From Geomesophilobacter sediminis (GTDB lineage: Bacteria > Desulfobacterota > Desulfuromonadia > Geobacterales > Geobacteraceae): DNA of 64,000 nt. The stretch is taken from the NCBI RefSeq assembly GCF_016458275.1, contig NZ_JAEMHM010000021.1, positions 1 through 64,000 of the forward strand, read 5' to 3'. A program made the position numbers and the translations under genes. Of this stretch, positions 1 to 8,400 are shown piece after piece. The notes below the pieces were generated by a model, which did not search any database, was not told where the DNA came from, and worked only from the letters and a program-made list of their open reading frames with translations. Positions within the stretch are counted from its first letter, which is position 1. Each line of letters starts with the position of its first letter.

Positions 1-537
1 AAGGAAAGGCGGTGCTTACCCTGTGGGAGCGCCTTTCCAGGCGCGAAGATGTAGGAGCGACATTCCTGTCGCGATTACAGAAGCAACACCGCAGAGGACA
101 CTGAGGAGCACAGAGGAAAAGCCTGAGAAACTTTGACAGGGATACCAAGGATGCCTTGGATGGAAGCGCCCCCGGGGGTGACCTCAGTTCAAAAGGAAAG
201 GCGGTGCTTACCCTGTGGGAGCGCCTTTCCAGGCGCGAAGATGTAGGAGCGACATTCCTGTCGCGATTAACAGAAGCAATACCGCAGAGGACGCAGAGGG
301 ACACAGACGAAAAGCCTGAGAAACTCTGAACAGGGATACCCAGGATGCCCTGGATGGAAGCGGCCCTGGGGTGACCTCAGTTCCAATGGAAAGGCGGTGC
401 TTACCCTGTGGGAGCGCCTTTCCAGGCGCGAATGACAGAAGCGCATAAGGCGCCGAAGGAGGAAGGCCCGAGTCCCCATACATCCCTTTCCTGTTCCCGA
501 TGCTGCAATCTCGTCTAATTACTGAAGCCAGAGTACA
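1..537. repeat. Two to three tandem copies of a ~190-bp Geobacter-type repeat
   Basis: No gene is supported here. A unit of about 190 bp recurs near 1, 192 and 378. Each begins with a palindromic segment (gtgggagcgcctttccaggcgcga), followed in the first two by a second one (gtaggagcgacattcctgtcgcgatta). After these come the 'cgcagaggac...cacagaggaaaagcctgagaaa' and 'cagggatacc...ggatgccttggatggaag' blocks. The palindromes resemble REP elements and recur at 35.74, 52.6, 54.06 and 61.99 kb. The ORFs that span the region have no protein-like composition. Confidence 0.8.
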
Positions 538-597
538 ATGCAAGTAGCGAAGCACTCTGTTTCGGTGGAGGTAAACGGCAGCAAAGAGGAGAGAGGT

Positions 598-1071
598 ATG
601 GATGCGGTACGACGGATACTCGTGGTGAACCGGCTCACGCAGTACACGCGCGAAGCCTTGCGGTATGGGATGTTTTTGTCGAGACAGTTCGGCGCAGAAC
701 TCATTGTCCTTCGGGTGTATTCCAACCCGGTGGACCAGGAAGCGCTCAACGCGCCGAGCCTGTTATGGAAGTCGGACGAATACCGGAACTACCTGAGCGT
801 ACGGGAACAGTACCGGGAAGAACTGGAGCACGCGATCCGCGACCTCGTTCAGGAAGGATTTCCGATGCGGGCGCTGGTTACCGATAAGGAGCCGATTCCG
901 GAGGTTTTGCGGATCGTGCGTGAGGAGGAGATCGATCTTTTGGTCATGCTGGCCCACGAGGAAGGGAGGCTGGAACATCTTCTGTTTGGCGGCGAAAACG
1001 ACGCCCTGATCCGGAAGCTCCCGTGCAGCATCTTCCTCGTGAAGCACGAGCCGCAGGGAGTCAAGTGGTAG
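598..1071 (+). CDS. Universal stress protein (UspA family)
   Basis: This encodes a 157-residue cytoplasmic protein of the Usp/HUP alpha/beta fold. The N-terminus (RRILVVNRLTQYTREALRYG) gives the first strand and helix, and the end (LIRKLPCSIFLVKHE) matches the usual closing strand. The nucleotide-binding loop near residues 118-130 reads EEGRLEHLLFGGEND. It lacks the G-S/T expected at the end of the ATP-binding motif, so ATP binding is uncertain. The ATG at 598 was chosen because gaggagag lies just upstream; an in-frame ATG at 538 has no ribosome site and adds a tail absent from the family. It stands alone between repeat blocks. Confidence 0.85.
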   Translation: MDAVRRILVVNRLTQYTREALRYGMFLSRQFGAELIVLRVYSNPVDQEALNAPSLLWKSDEYRNYLSVREQYREELEHAIRDLVQEGFPMRALVTDKEPIPEVLRIVREEEIDLLVMLAHEEGRLEHLLFGGENDALIRKLPCSIFLVKHEPQGVKW

Positions 1072-1082
1072 GGGGAGACAAT

Positions 1083-1830
1083 GATTAATGAGCACGGAGG
1101 AAAACCTGAATTTGGACAGGGATGAACGGGATGCAGGGGATGGAAGCGGGAGCGATCAACAGAAGCAAACCGCAGAGGACACAGAGGGGCACAGAGGAAA
1201 AGCCAGAGAACCTTTGAAATGATTTCGGTACTGCAGGGTCAAGCCGCAGATTCACGCTGATAAACGCAGATCTACCCCTACACTGTCGGATCGCCAGCAA
1301 TGCTGCGCCAATCATCCTTTCGGGTCCCCCCAGTGCTTGATCCTGCCCATCCTGCCCATCCCTGTAGAAATGTTTTCGGCTCTTTATCTGCGTTCATCAG
1401 CGTTCATCTGCGGCTGATAAGTCACATCCTCTTCCAGATCCCCTTCATCCCATTTATCCCTGTCATAAAGAGAAGGTTTCCTCTGTGTTCCTCCGTGCCC
1501 TCTGCGGTTCAATCTTTTCAACCGCAGATTCACGCTGATAAACGCAGATCTACCCCTACACGGTGAGATCCCCAGGAAAGCTGCGCCCATCATCCTTTCA
1601 GGCCCTCCCCCAGTTCTTCATCCTGCCCATCCGTGTAGAAATGTTTTTGAGTCTGTATCAGCGTTCATCTGCGTTCATCTGCGTTCATCTGCGGCTGATA
1701 AGTCACATCCCCTTCATCCCTGTCATAGAGAGAAGTTTTCCTCCGTGTCCCTCCGTGCCCTCTGCGGTTCAAGCTTTTAATCCGTACCGACCACCTATCC
1801 GCGTTTATCTGCGTTCATCTGCGGCTATTT
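1083..1830. repeat. Interspersed repeat cluster, several inverted and direct blocks
   Basis: No gene is supported. The stretch is built from recurring blocks in both orientations: 'cagagga(c)acagagg', 'ccgcagattcacgctgataaacgcagatctacccctacac', 'catcctgcccatccctgtagaaatgtttt' and 'tctgcgttcatctgcggctgataagtcacatcc'. The segment near 1243-1450 is echoed at 1516-1700 and again at 3362-3540. ORFs through it encode only the repeats. Confidence 0.8.
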
Positions 1831-1922
1831 GAAGTCCCAGATCCCTTTACTGATCTTGACAATGTACGAAAGATGGCGTACCTCTTGTGAGGTGGCTGAT
1901 GCAATTCGTTTTGGAGGGGGCA

Positions 1923-2219
1923 ATGGGATTCACCGAGGTGAAAGCCAGAATTCTGAACTGTCTTCGATCCGGCGAATACGATCACGAAGCGCGTGGAAAG
2001 ATCGAGGTGAAAAACCTGCTGGCCTGCGGGCAGGTGACCGAAGAAGATGTTATCCGCTTGGTAAGCAGGACCAACGGTGGTCAATATGTAGTCAGCCCGC
2101 ACCATGCCGACCAGACGGTTATGGTGCACGTTTTTAGGCCGATCCATCATGGTGTGACGTGGTATATCAAATTCTATTTCATCGAACCTGGTGCGGTTTT
2201 TATCAGTGTTCATCTTTGA
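1923..2219 (+). CDS. Small protein, possible toxin of a toxin-antitoxin pair
   Basis: A 98-residue soluble protein starting MGFTEVKARILNCLRSGEY. The ATG at 1923 follows a strong ribosome site (ggaggggg at 1911-1918); an upstream ATG at 1887 has none. The body (EVKNLLACGQVTEEDVIRLV, then alternating beta segments ending TWYIKFYFIEPGAVFISVHL) gives one or two helices followed by a sheet, as in MqsR or DUF4258-type toxins. No catalytic motif can be read with certainty. The gene lies 12 bp before a zinc-finger gene in the same direction, an arrangement like mqsRA. Function is inferred only from size, fold pattern and neighbour. Confidence 0.45.
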   Translation: MGFTEVKARILNCLRSGEYDHEARGKIEVKNLLACGQVTEEDVIRLVSRTNGGQYVVSPHHADQTVMVHVFRPIHHGVTWYIKFYFIEPGAVFISVHL

Positions 2220-2231
2220 GACGGAGCATCT

Positions 2232-2828
2232 ATGAAAATTGTTAAAGAAGGGGATAAAAGCAAGGCCGTTTGCGACACTTGCGGACTGACTTCGGTTACC
2301 TATCGGCTTCGTGACGTTCCATTTACTGACGATGTTGGGATCGTGAAAAATATTCTGGCCGGTGTCTGTGACCAGTGTGGGCACGTTGTCAGCGTCCCAA
2401 GACAATGCACTCCGAAAATTAAGGCTGTGTACGAAGCTAAAAAGTCTGCTGAATACCGACTCCCGGCACATTTCATAGACATTTTAAGCCTGGCATCCTC
2501 AAAAATTGATGATGAGATTGGTGATGCTCTGTCAAAGCCACTCCTTTTATATTATGTTCACAAGCTTAATAATGGAGAAATCCCAGCGAAGATAATCAAA
2601 GAACTCCTGTCTAGTGAACTCGCCTCTGCACCCTCCACCAAAAGACTCTCGCTGAAGATCACTGAAAGGACAGAGCGTGAACTTGGCGATGTAGTTCAGA
2701 AAACAGGTCTGCACAGCAGCACCGAGTTGATCAAAGGGATCATTTTGAAGATATACGAGGATATTGTGAAACCAAAAACACCAAAGCACATGAAGGAATT
2801 GAAGACCATAGCAGCGACCTTTGGGTAA
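2232..2828 (+). CDS. YgiT-type zinc-finger protein, possible antitoxin
   Basis: This 198-residue protein opens with a four-cysteine zinc finger: CDTCG at residues 14-18 and CDQCG near residue 48. That layout matches YgiT/MqsA-type antitoxin N-termini. The middle is helical. The C-terminal third (KRLSLKITERTERELGDVVQ, then a helix with TGLHSSTELIKG) looks more like a ribbon-helix-helix region than the MqsA helix-turn-helix. It follows the small gene at 1923 with a 12-bp gap, so the two are probably co-transcribed. Zinc binding is strongly suggested by the cysteines; the antitoxin role is inference. Confidence 0.5.
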   Translation: MKIVKEGDKSKAVCDTCGLTSVTYRLRDVPFTDDVGIVKNILAGVCDQCGHVVSVPRQCTPKIKAVYEAKKSAEYRLPAHFIDILSLASSKIDDEIGDALSKPLLLYYVHKLNNGEIPAKIIKELLSSELASAPSTKRLSLKITERTERELGDVVQKTGLHSSTELIKGIILKIYEDIVKPKTPKHMKELKTIAATFG

Positions 2829-2953
2829 AACGATCACGGTCTCTCCATCCCCTTCATCGTTTTCATCCCTGTTCGAAGATACCGGTTTTCCTCTCCGCCC
2901 TCCGCGTCCTTTGCGGTGAGCTTGTTGCCGGTGACACTTACGGAGACTCCCAC

Positions 2954-3283
2954 ATGGCCCTCACCCTTCCTGAAAGCGACTGGAAATATCTGAAAAGAAT
3001 CAAAGATGAACTCCTTGCCGATCTCTGCCGGAGGATCAACGAGAAGGCTGTGCGGATCGTGCAACGACCTGGTCTGACTGAACACGAAAAATATCAGAAG
3101 CTCTACCGGCACATCGAGGACTCGGACAAAATCGTCGCCAACTGTTTCGACGACTGGCGACACTCCAACCTGTGGCTAAAGGTGGTCTGCCTTCGTAAGC
3201 ACAAGTTGCTTTCCGACGACCATCTGAAGAGCCTCTCGGGCGAACTGCGAGACCGCCTCGAACTCCTCAACCCCCAGGCATAG
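2954..3283 (+). CDS. Conserved-looking hypothetical protein, 109 aa
   Basis: A helical, charged, soluble protein with no signal peptide or membrane segment. It starts at ATG 2954 after cggag. It contains two Cys residues (CLRKHKL, CFDDWRH) and a WRHSNLW segment but no recognised catalytic motif. It sits alone between two repeat clusters. Codon use and composition look protein-like, unlike the repeat ORFs on either side. Function is unknown. Confidence 0.55.
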   Translation: MALTLPESDWKYLKRIKDELLADLCRRINEKAVRIVQRPGLTEHEKYQKLYRHIEDSDKIVANCFDDWRHSNLWLKVVCLRKHKLLSDDHLKSLSGELRDRLELLNPQA

Positions 3284-3314
3284 ACCTCCAGAAGAACCCT
3301 TTTGAAAGAAGATC

Positions 3315-3660
3315 CAGGTTTTCCTCCGTGTCCCACCGTGCCCTCTGCGGTTCAATCTTTTCAGCCGCAGATTCACGCTGATAAACGCAGATCTACCCTA
3401 CACTGTGAGACGCTAGGTGCTGCGCAAATCATCCATTCGGGTCCTCCCCCAGTTCTTCATCCTGCCCATCCCTGTAGAAATGTTTTTGGGTCTGTATCAG
3501 CGTTCATCTGCGGCTGATAAGTCACATCCTCTTCCAGATCCCCATCATCCCCTTCATCCCTGTCATAAAGAGAAGGTTTCCTCCGTGTCCCTCCGTGCCC
3601 TCCGCGGTTCAAGCTTTTAACCCCCCTATCCGCGTTTATCTGCGTTCATCTGCGGACCAA
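3315..3660. repeat. Interspersed repeat cluster, copy of the 1243-1830 block
   Basis: The order of blocks ('ccgtgccctctgcggttcaatcttttcagccgcagattcacgctgataaacgcagatctaccc', 'cccatccctgtagaaatgttttt', 'tcatctgcggctgataagtcacatcctcttccagatcccc') repeats that seen between 1490 and 1830. It is a large imperfect duplication of repeat-rich DNA. No gene is supported. Confidence 0.75.
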
Positions 3661-3665
3661 TTGGT

Positions 3666-3745
3666 GTAACAAAATGGACTGTCCATTTTGTTACGTTCCC
3701 ATATCTTTCAACTACTTCACCCATAAAACTGTAACAAAATGAACA
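3666..3745. repeat. GTAACAAAATGGAC palindrome plus 66-bp MITE-like element, copy 1
   Basis: Positions 3666-3694 form an inverted repeat, GTAACAAAATGGA and TCCATTTTGTTAC around CTG. From 3680 (TGTCCATTTTGTTAC) to 3745 (GTAACAAAATGAACA) there is a 66-bp segment with 15-bp terminal inverted repeats and one mismatch. The same three-box layout occurs at 31756-31834. It looks like transposase-binding ends or a MITE; no transposase is nearby. Confidence 0.6.
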
Positions 3746-4069
3746 CTAAAGCATACCTAATGAGTCTGCGTGGCGCCGGAAGCCCCCGTAAATCCAATAT
3801 CTGAGCCGCTATGCCAGTGTGGCACGGAACTTGATATTCATTGGGGTTAAACAGAAACACCGTCTGTGAGGGAAATAAGTCCGCAGATTCACGCTGATGA
3901 ACGCTGACAAGACAGTAGATGGCGCACCGAATCACAAATCAGCGACAGGGATGAGCAGGATAAACAGGACGGAACCGAGACCGGCTTGAGGGGCGTAAGG
4001 AAACCGTTTCTTTAAACGGTCCGCAGATGAACGCTGATAAACGCTGATCAGCCACGGAGTAAGAGGCAC
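3746..4069. other. Gene-free stretch with repeat fragments
   Basis: This stretch holds short fragments of the 'ccgcagattcacgctgatgaacgctga' repeat (3881-3910), the 'acagggatgagcaggataaacaggac' repeat (about 3943-3971) and another 'ccgcagatgaacgctgataaacgctgat' copy (4021-4048). No gene, RNA or clear promoter is seen. Confidence 0.5.
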
Positions 4070-4492
4070 ATGTCGAGAGCCAAGTTACTGCTTTGCCTTA
4101 CTTTCGGGGTTGGAATGTTGGCCTGCGGATATCAGGCTTCTCCTCAAAATAGCGGTCCTTGCACCTCCACCGATACCCCGGGGCAGGCAACGGTGGTCTC
4201 GATAACCGCTGCCCCATCCAATGCCTACAACTGCAATAACGACCCCGTGGAGGTACGGTTCACCTTCACCCCGACCGATCCGGCGCAGAGCAACTCATTG
4301 ACCGATAACAACGTGACCTTGACCGTTGGCGACGGGATAAACCCGCCGCGGGACTACATCACCGCCAAAGGTTTCACCGTCGGAAGCACCCATACCTGCG
4401 TCAGAAAAAATATCGTCAGCGGCGCTTGCGCTCCCGTAGGCTTTGAGTTCCCGACGAGCGACTTTTCCGATTACGGGGCTGCGTGCTATTGA
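4070..4492 (+). CDS. Predicted lipoprotein, unknown function
   Basis: A 140-residue exported protein. It has a signal peptide with lipobox: MSRAKLLLCLTFGVGMLACG, with LAC-G at residues 17-20, so the predicted lipidated Cys is 19. The mature part is rich in Thr, Asn, Pro and Cys (GPCTSTDTPG, YNCNNDPVEVRF, HTCVRKN, GACAPVGFEF), suggesting a disulfide-stabilised beta domain. The ATG at 4070 follows taagaggcac. No homologous family is recognised. Confidence 0.6.
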   Translation: MSRAKLLLCLTFGVGMLACGYQASPQNSGPCTSTDTPGQATVVSITAAPSNAYNCNNDPVEVRFTFTPTDPAQSNSLTDNNVTLTVGDGINPPRDYITAKGFTVGSTHTCVRKNIVSGACAPVGFEFPTSDFSDYGAACY

Positions 4493-4544
4493 TGGTGAAG
4501 GCGGTCGTTAAAATCCGGCCGCAGAGGGACGCTGATAAACGCTG

Positions 4545-5522
4545 ATGAACCTTCCCATCTGTCTGAAACAATTTGCCGGGCTCAACCGGGCCACCGGTTC
4601 GGTCTGGACCGAGGCAACCAAGAAGAGGGCGCCGCATAAGCCGCTCCTTCTACTGGCCGTGCTCGACCTTGTGGCTCGCGGCGTCGTCACGTCGCCGTTT
4701 GTCGACGTAGATCGCGATTTGCTGGAGCTCAACGACCTTTTCAACCTCTACTGGCGCCGGGTGGTGCCTCTCGGCCAAAGCAGTAGCATCGCCTTTCCGT
4801 TTTCCCGGCTGGCTCGCGAGCCTTTCTGGGAACTCGTACCCCGGCAGGGCGATGTGGTGACGGATGCGGTAATCAACAACACCTCCTCAGTGACCTATCT
4901 GCGAAGGCATGTACTGGGAGCGCGGATCGAAGAGGGACTGTTTCATGTCATGCAGAGCGCCGAGGGGAGGGAGGCGCTACGGGATGCTCTGCTTGTCTTC
5001 TGTTTCTCCACCGAAATGCAGGTTGCCTTGCGCGAACAGTCGGCAATCAACCGCGAGGCAATAGATTACAGTCGCAAGCTGGAGGAAAGGTCTCATCTGC
5101 CGTTGGTAAAAGAAATCCTGGAAGAGGAAAGTTATCGGCCGGCGGTGCGGGACCAGGGATTCCGGCGGTTGGTGGTAACTTCCTATGACCATCGCTGCGC
5201 CGTTTGCGGAATTCGGATCATTACCCCTGAACAATACACTGCAGTGGAGGCGGCCCATATTGTTCCGTGGTGCAGAAGCAAAAACGACGACATCCGTAAC
5301 GGCATGGCGCTCTGCAAACTCTGTCATTGGGCCTTTGACAACGGGATGGTAGGGGTTTCCGAAAACTATGGCGTGATCGTCTCCCGGCAGATTTCCGCCG
5401 ACGGAAACGCCCCGGGTTTTTTACTGACGTTGGCCGGGCGAACAATTGTAGGTCCGGAGGACAAGAGAACTTGGCCGGCCCACGAATATCTGACGAAACA
5501 TCGACAGGAGTGGCGGTTGTAA
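4545..5522 (+). CDS. HNH endonuclease, predicted restriction enzyme
   Basis: A 325-residue cytoplasmic nuclease of the COG3440-like 'predicted restriction endonuclease' type. The N-terminal domain (HKPLLLLAVLDLVARGVV, WRRVVP, FPFSRLAREPFWELVP) is the segment usual before the nuclease in this family. The C-terminal HNH_2 domain reads YDHRCAVCGIRI, then EAAHIVPW, then NGMALCKLCHWAFDNGMVG, giving the zinc/metal cysteines and the catalytic His. It probably cleaves foreign or modified DNA. The start ATG lies exactly at the end of a dispersed repeat (acgctgataaacgctgATG), and no ribosome site is visible. It is the first gene of the defence-like island. Confidence 0.75.
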   Translation: MNLPICLKQFAGLNRATGSVWTEATKKRAPHKPLLLLAVLDLVARGVVTSPFVDVDRDLLELNDLFNLYWRRVVPLGQSSSIAFPFSRLAREPFWELVPRQGDVVTDAVINNTSSVTYLRRHVLGARIEEGLFHVMQSAEGREALRDALLVFCFSTEMQVALREQSAINREAIDYSRKLEERSHLPLVKEILEEESYRPAVRDQGFRRLVVTSYDHRCAVCGIRIITPEQYTAVEAAHIVPWCRSKNDDIRNGMALCKLCHWAFDNGMVGVSENYGVIVSRQISADGNAPGFLLTLAGRTIVGPEDKRTWPAHEYLTKHRQEWRL

Positions 5523-5576
5523 TGGTCCGCTGCTAAGGTGCAGTCTCGGGAAACTATAGTGATTTAAGGAAAGGTT

Positions 5577-5933
5577 ATGCCAACTACTATCGATGATCTA
5601 AAACTAAAAGTTAAGGACTTTTGTGAAGAACGAGATTGGGATCAATTCCATGGCCCTAAGGATCTTGCCATTGGAGTTAGCACCGAAGCAGCAGAACTTT
5701 TGGAGCATTTCCGCTTTCAGTCGGATGAACAGGCGCTGGCCTTACTAAACGAGCCACACGCTAGAGAAGAGATCGAAGATGAACTCGCCGATGTGTTGTT
5801 CTTCGTGTTGCGGTTTTCACAACGCTTTGAGGTCGATCTGACAAAGGCTCTGCTGAGAAAGATCGAGAAAAGCGGACGGAAATATCCAATACAGAAGGCA
5901 AAAGGGAAAAACACAAAGTATACGAAGCTGTAG
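5577..5933 (+). CDS. MazG-like nucleotide pyrophosphohydrolase
   Basis: A 118-residue all-alpha NTP pyrophosphatase of the MazG/RS21-C6 (dCTPP1-like) group, which hydrolyses (d)NTPs to the monophosphate. The metal-binding motifs are TEAAELLEHF (ExxE) near residues 37-42 and EIEDELADVLFFVLRF (ExxD) near residues 64-70. The ATG follows aaggaaaggtt. Its stop lies 28 bp before the DUF2075 helicase gene, so the two are probably co-transcribed. Members of this family often sit in defence islands, where they may deplete or sanitise nucleotides. That role here is inference. Confidence 0.8.
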   Translation: MPTTIDDLKLKVKDFCEERDWDQFHGPKDLAIGVSTEAAELLEHFRFQSDEQALALLNEPHAREEIEDELADVLFFVLRFSQRFEVDLTKALLRKIEKSGRKYPIQKAKGKNTKYTKL

Positions 5934-5961
5934 GCCAACAACTGGAATTCAGGGGCCAAAA

Positions 5962-8367
5962 TTGATCGTCTATTCCGCAACAAAAGCCAGATTTCATGAT
6001 GATGTGATGACAAACGATATCGACGGCATTATTCTTAGCGCCTTTGAATCCGCCACCGGACGGACCACATCCAAGTCTGAAATCCATTCCTGGAAAAGCT
6101 CCTTGTCGTATATGGAACGAGTTTTGAGGGATGACGAGATTCCCTTCGATGCCGGTGTCGCCGTTGAGTTTCACCTTCCCCAGACTTCCAAACGCATTGA
6201 TTTCATCCTTACTGGACGGGACAGGGACCGGCGCGAATCAGCTATTCTCGTTGAACTGAAGCAATGGGAGGCAGCGGAACTGACTCAGAGCGATGCCGTC
6301 GTTATCACTCGCTTTAAACATGGTCTTGCCGAAACCCTCCACCCGTCTTACCAAGCATGGTCTTACAAGCGCCTTCTCGATGATTTTAACCAGACCGTGC
6401 AGGAAGAGCAGATTGGGCTATACCCCTGCGCCTATCTGCACAACTACGAAGACGACGGCGTAATCACCCATCAGTTCTACAGTGACCATATCAAGCGGGC
6501 GCCGATGTTTCTCAAGCCCGATGCCCTTAAGCTACAGCAGTTCATCAAGGCCCACGTTAGGTATGGGGACACGACCCGGATCATGTACCGGATCGATCAC
6601 GGGAAAATAAAGCCTTCCAAGAACTTGGCTGACGAGTTGGCGTCAATGCTCCGCGGCAACCGAGAGTTCGTCCTGATCGACGACCAGAAAGTGGTGTTCG
6701 AGAAAGCGAAACGTCTAGCAGAACAGGCTTCGGAACAGGCCAAGAAGGTCCTGATCGTCGAGGGGGGGCCGGGAACAGGTAAATCGGTCCTGGCTATTAA
6801 CCTCCTGGTGGCGCTCACCGGCAAAGATCACGTTGTTCAGTATGTCACCCGTAACTCTGCCCCCCGGCTCGTCTACGAGGCCAAGCTCACCGGCCATTTC
6901 AGGAAGACTCACATCTCCAATATGTTCTCAGGTTCCGGCTCATACCATGCGGTCCCGGCAAATACGTTCGGTTGCCTCATAGTAGACGAGGCGCATCGTC
7001 TGAATGAAAAATCTGGCATGTTCAGCCACCTGGGGGAGAACCAGATCAAGGAGATCATCAACGCCAGCAAGTTGAGCGTCTTCTTCATCGACGAAGACCA
7101 GAAGGTAACCCTCAAGGACATCGGTGATAAAGAGTCGATCCGCGCCTGGGCGAAGAAAGCTGGTGCCGGTGTTGTTGAGGCCAATCTGGAATCCCAGTTT
7201 CGCTGCAACGGCTCCAACGGTTATCTGGCGTGGCTTGACAACACGTTGCAGATTCGAGAGACGGCCAACCAAACTCTGGATACCTGCGAGTACGACTTCC
7301 GCATTCTCGACACCCCAATGGAGCTACATGAATTAATTCGAGCAAGGAACAGGAAGAACAACAAGGCGCGGATGGTAGCCGGCTACTGCTGGGACTGGAT
7401 CAGCAAGAAGAATTTGCTACTTAAGGACATTGTTATTGGTGACTATAAAGGGACGTGGAACCTGGAAACAGATGGACAGGCGTGGATCATCAAGCCTGAT
7501 TCCGTAAGCGAGGTGGGGTGTATCCACACCTGCCAGGGGTTGGAGGTCGATTACATCGGGGTTATCGTCGGGCCGGACCTCGTCGTCCGGGACGGCAACG
7601 TGCTGACCAGACCCGTCGAGCGGTCGAGAATGGACAAATCTATTCAGGGGTGGAAAAAATTACTCAAAGATGATCCCGAGCGGGGAGCGGCGCGGCTTGA
7701 TGCCATCATCAAGAACACCTATCGGACCCTTATGACTCGTGGTCAGAAGGGATGCTACGTCTACTTCGTTGACGATGAAACGCGCCGGCACTTTGCCGAG
7801 CGACTGCAGACGAGGTCGACAGCTGAGACGGTAACCGACACGTCGGTGATGCCTGCACATGAAGACATTTCAGCCGTTCTACCGTTCCGGCGCATGGAAC
7901 CGGAAGAAGCTCGGCCGTACGAGAACTGTGTGCCGCTCTACGACCTCAAGATCGCTGCTGGTGGGTTCAGCGACGAGCAGCAGTTGGACGGCTGTGAATG
8001 GGTGGAACTACCGGAAGTGTTCCGGCCGCAGAAGGGGCTGTTCGTGGCCCAGGTTGTGGGAGAGTCGATGAACCGACGAATTCCAAACGGTGCGTGGTGT
8101 CTGTTCCGCATAGCATCGGCTGGTTCGCGGAACGGCAAGGTCGTCCTGGCATCGCACCGGGAGATTGCCGACACCGATACCGGTGGCCACTATACCATCA
8201 AGTTATATGAGAGCACTAAGGATAGTCTGGCCGATGGTACGTGGCGGCACACGTCGATCATCCTGAGGCCGGACAGTTACCTGCACGGATATGAACCGAT
8301 TGTCCTGAGTGAGGAACAGTCGGAGGATTTGCAGGTGATGGGGGAGTTGGTGGCGGTATTGGGTTAG
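5962..8367 (+). CDS. DUF2075 (Schlafen-group) helicase fused to LexA-like S24 protease
   Basis: An 801-residue protein. The TTG at 5962 gives MIVYSATKARFHDDV, the usual beginning of this family. A nuclease-like N-terminal region (residues 60-130, RIDFILTG and ILVELKQWE, a possible PD-(D/E)XK core) precedes the DUF2075 ATPase. Walker A is GGPGTGKS at 268-275 and Walker B is LIVDEAHR with Asp342; motif CIHTCQGLEVDYIGV follows. The last ~120 residues form an S24 (LexA/UmuD) domain, with a Ser in GESM (702) and a Lys in YTIKLYE (747) as the likely dyad. This joins nucleic-acid unwinding to an autoproteolytic switch, suggesting damage- or invasion-triggered control. Confidence 0.85.
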   Translation: MIVYSATKARFHDDVMTNDIDGIILSAFESATGRTTSKSEIHSWKSSLSYMERVLRDDEIPFDAGVAVEFHLPQTSKRIDFILTGRDRDRRESAILVELKQWEAAELTQSDAVVITRFKHGLAETLHPSYQAWSYKRLLDDFNQTVQEEQIGLYPCAYLHNYEDDGVITHQFYSDHIKRAPMFLKPDALKLQQFIKAHVRYGDTTRIMYRIDHGKIKPSKNLADELASMLRGNREFVLIDDQKVVFEKAKRLAEQASEQAKKVLIVEGGPGTGKSVLAINLLVALTGKDHVVQYVTRNSAPRLVYEAKLTGHFRKTHISNMFSGSGSYHAVPANTFGCLIVDEAHRLNEKSGMFSHLGENQIKEIINASKLSVFFIDEDQKVTLKDIGDKESIRAWAKKAGAGVVEANLESQFRCNGSNGYLAWLDNTLQIRETANQTLDTCEYDFRILDTPMELHELIRARNRKNNKARMVAGYCWDWISKKNLLLKDIVIGDYKGTWNLETDGQAWIIKPDSVSEVGCIHTCQGLEVDYIGVIVGPDLVVRDGNVLTRPVERSRMDKSIQGWKKLLKDDPERGAARLDAIIKNTYRTLMTRGQKGCYVYFVDDETRRHFAERLQTRSTAETVTDTSVMPAHEDISAVLPFRRMEPEEARPYENCVPLYDLKIAAGGFSDEQQLDGCEWVELPEVFRPQKGLFVAQVVGESMNRRIPNGAWCLFRIASAGSRNGKVVLASHREIADTDTGGHYTIKLYESTKDSLADGTWRHTSIILRPDSYLHGYEPIVLSEEQSEDLQVMGELVAVLG

Positions 8368-8400
8368 TCTTCTATTCCTCCTAATATAGTTTGAGGTTCA

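Noticed and set aside
1300-1832. ORFs on both strands in the repeat cluster
   Set aside because: They consist only of repeat translation (FISVNLRLKRL, LSAFISVHLRLI and similar) and are shifted copies of one another.
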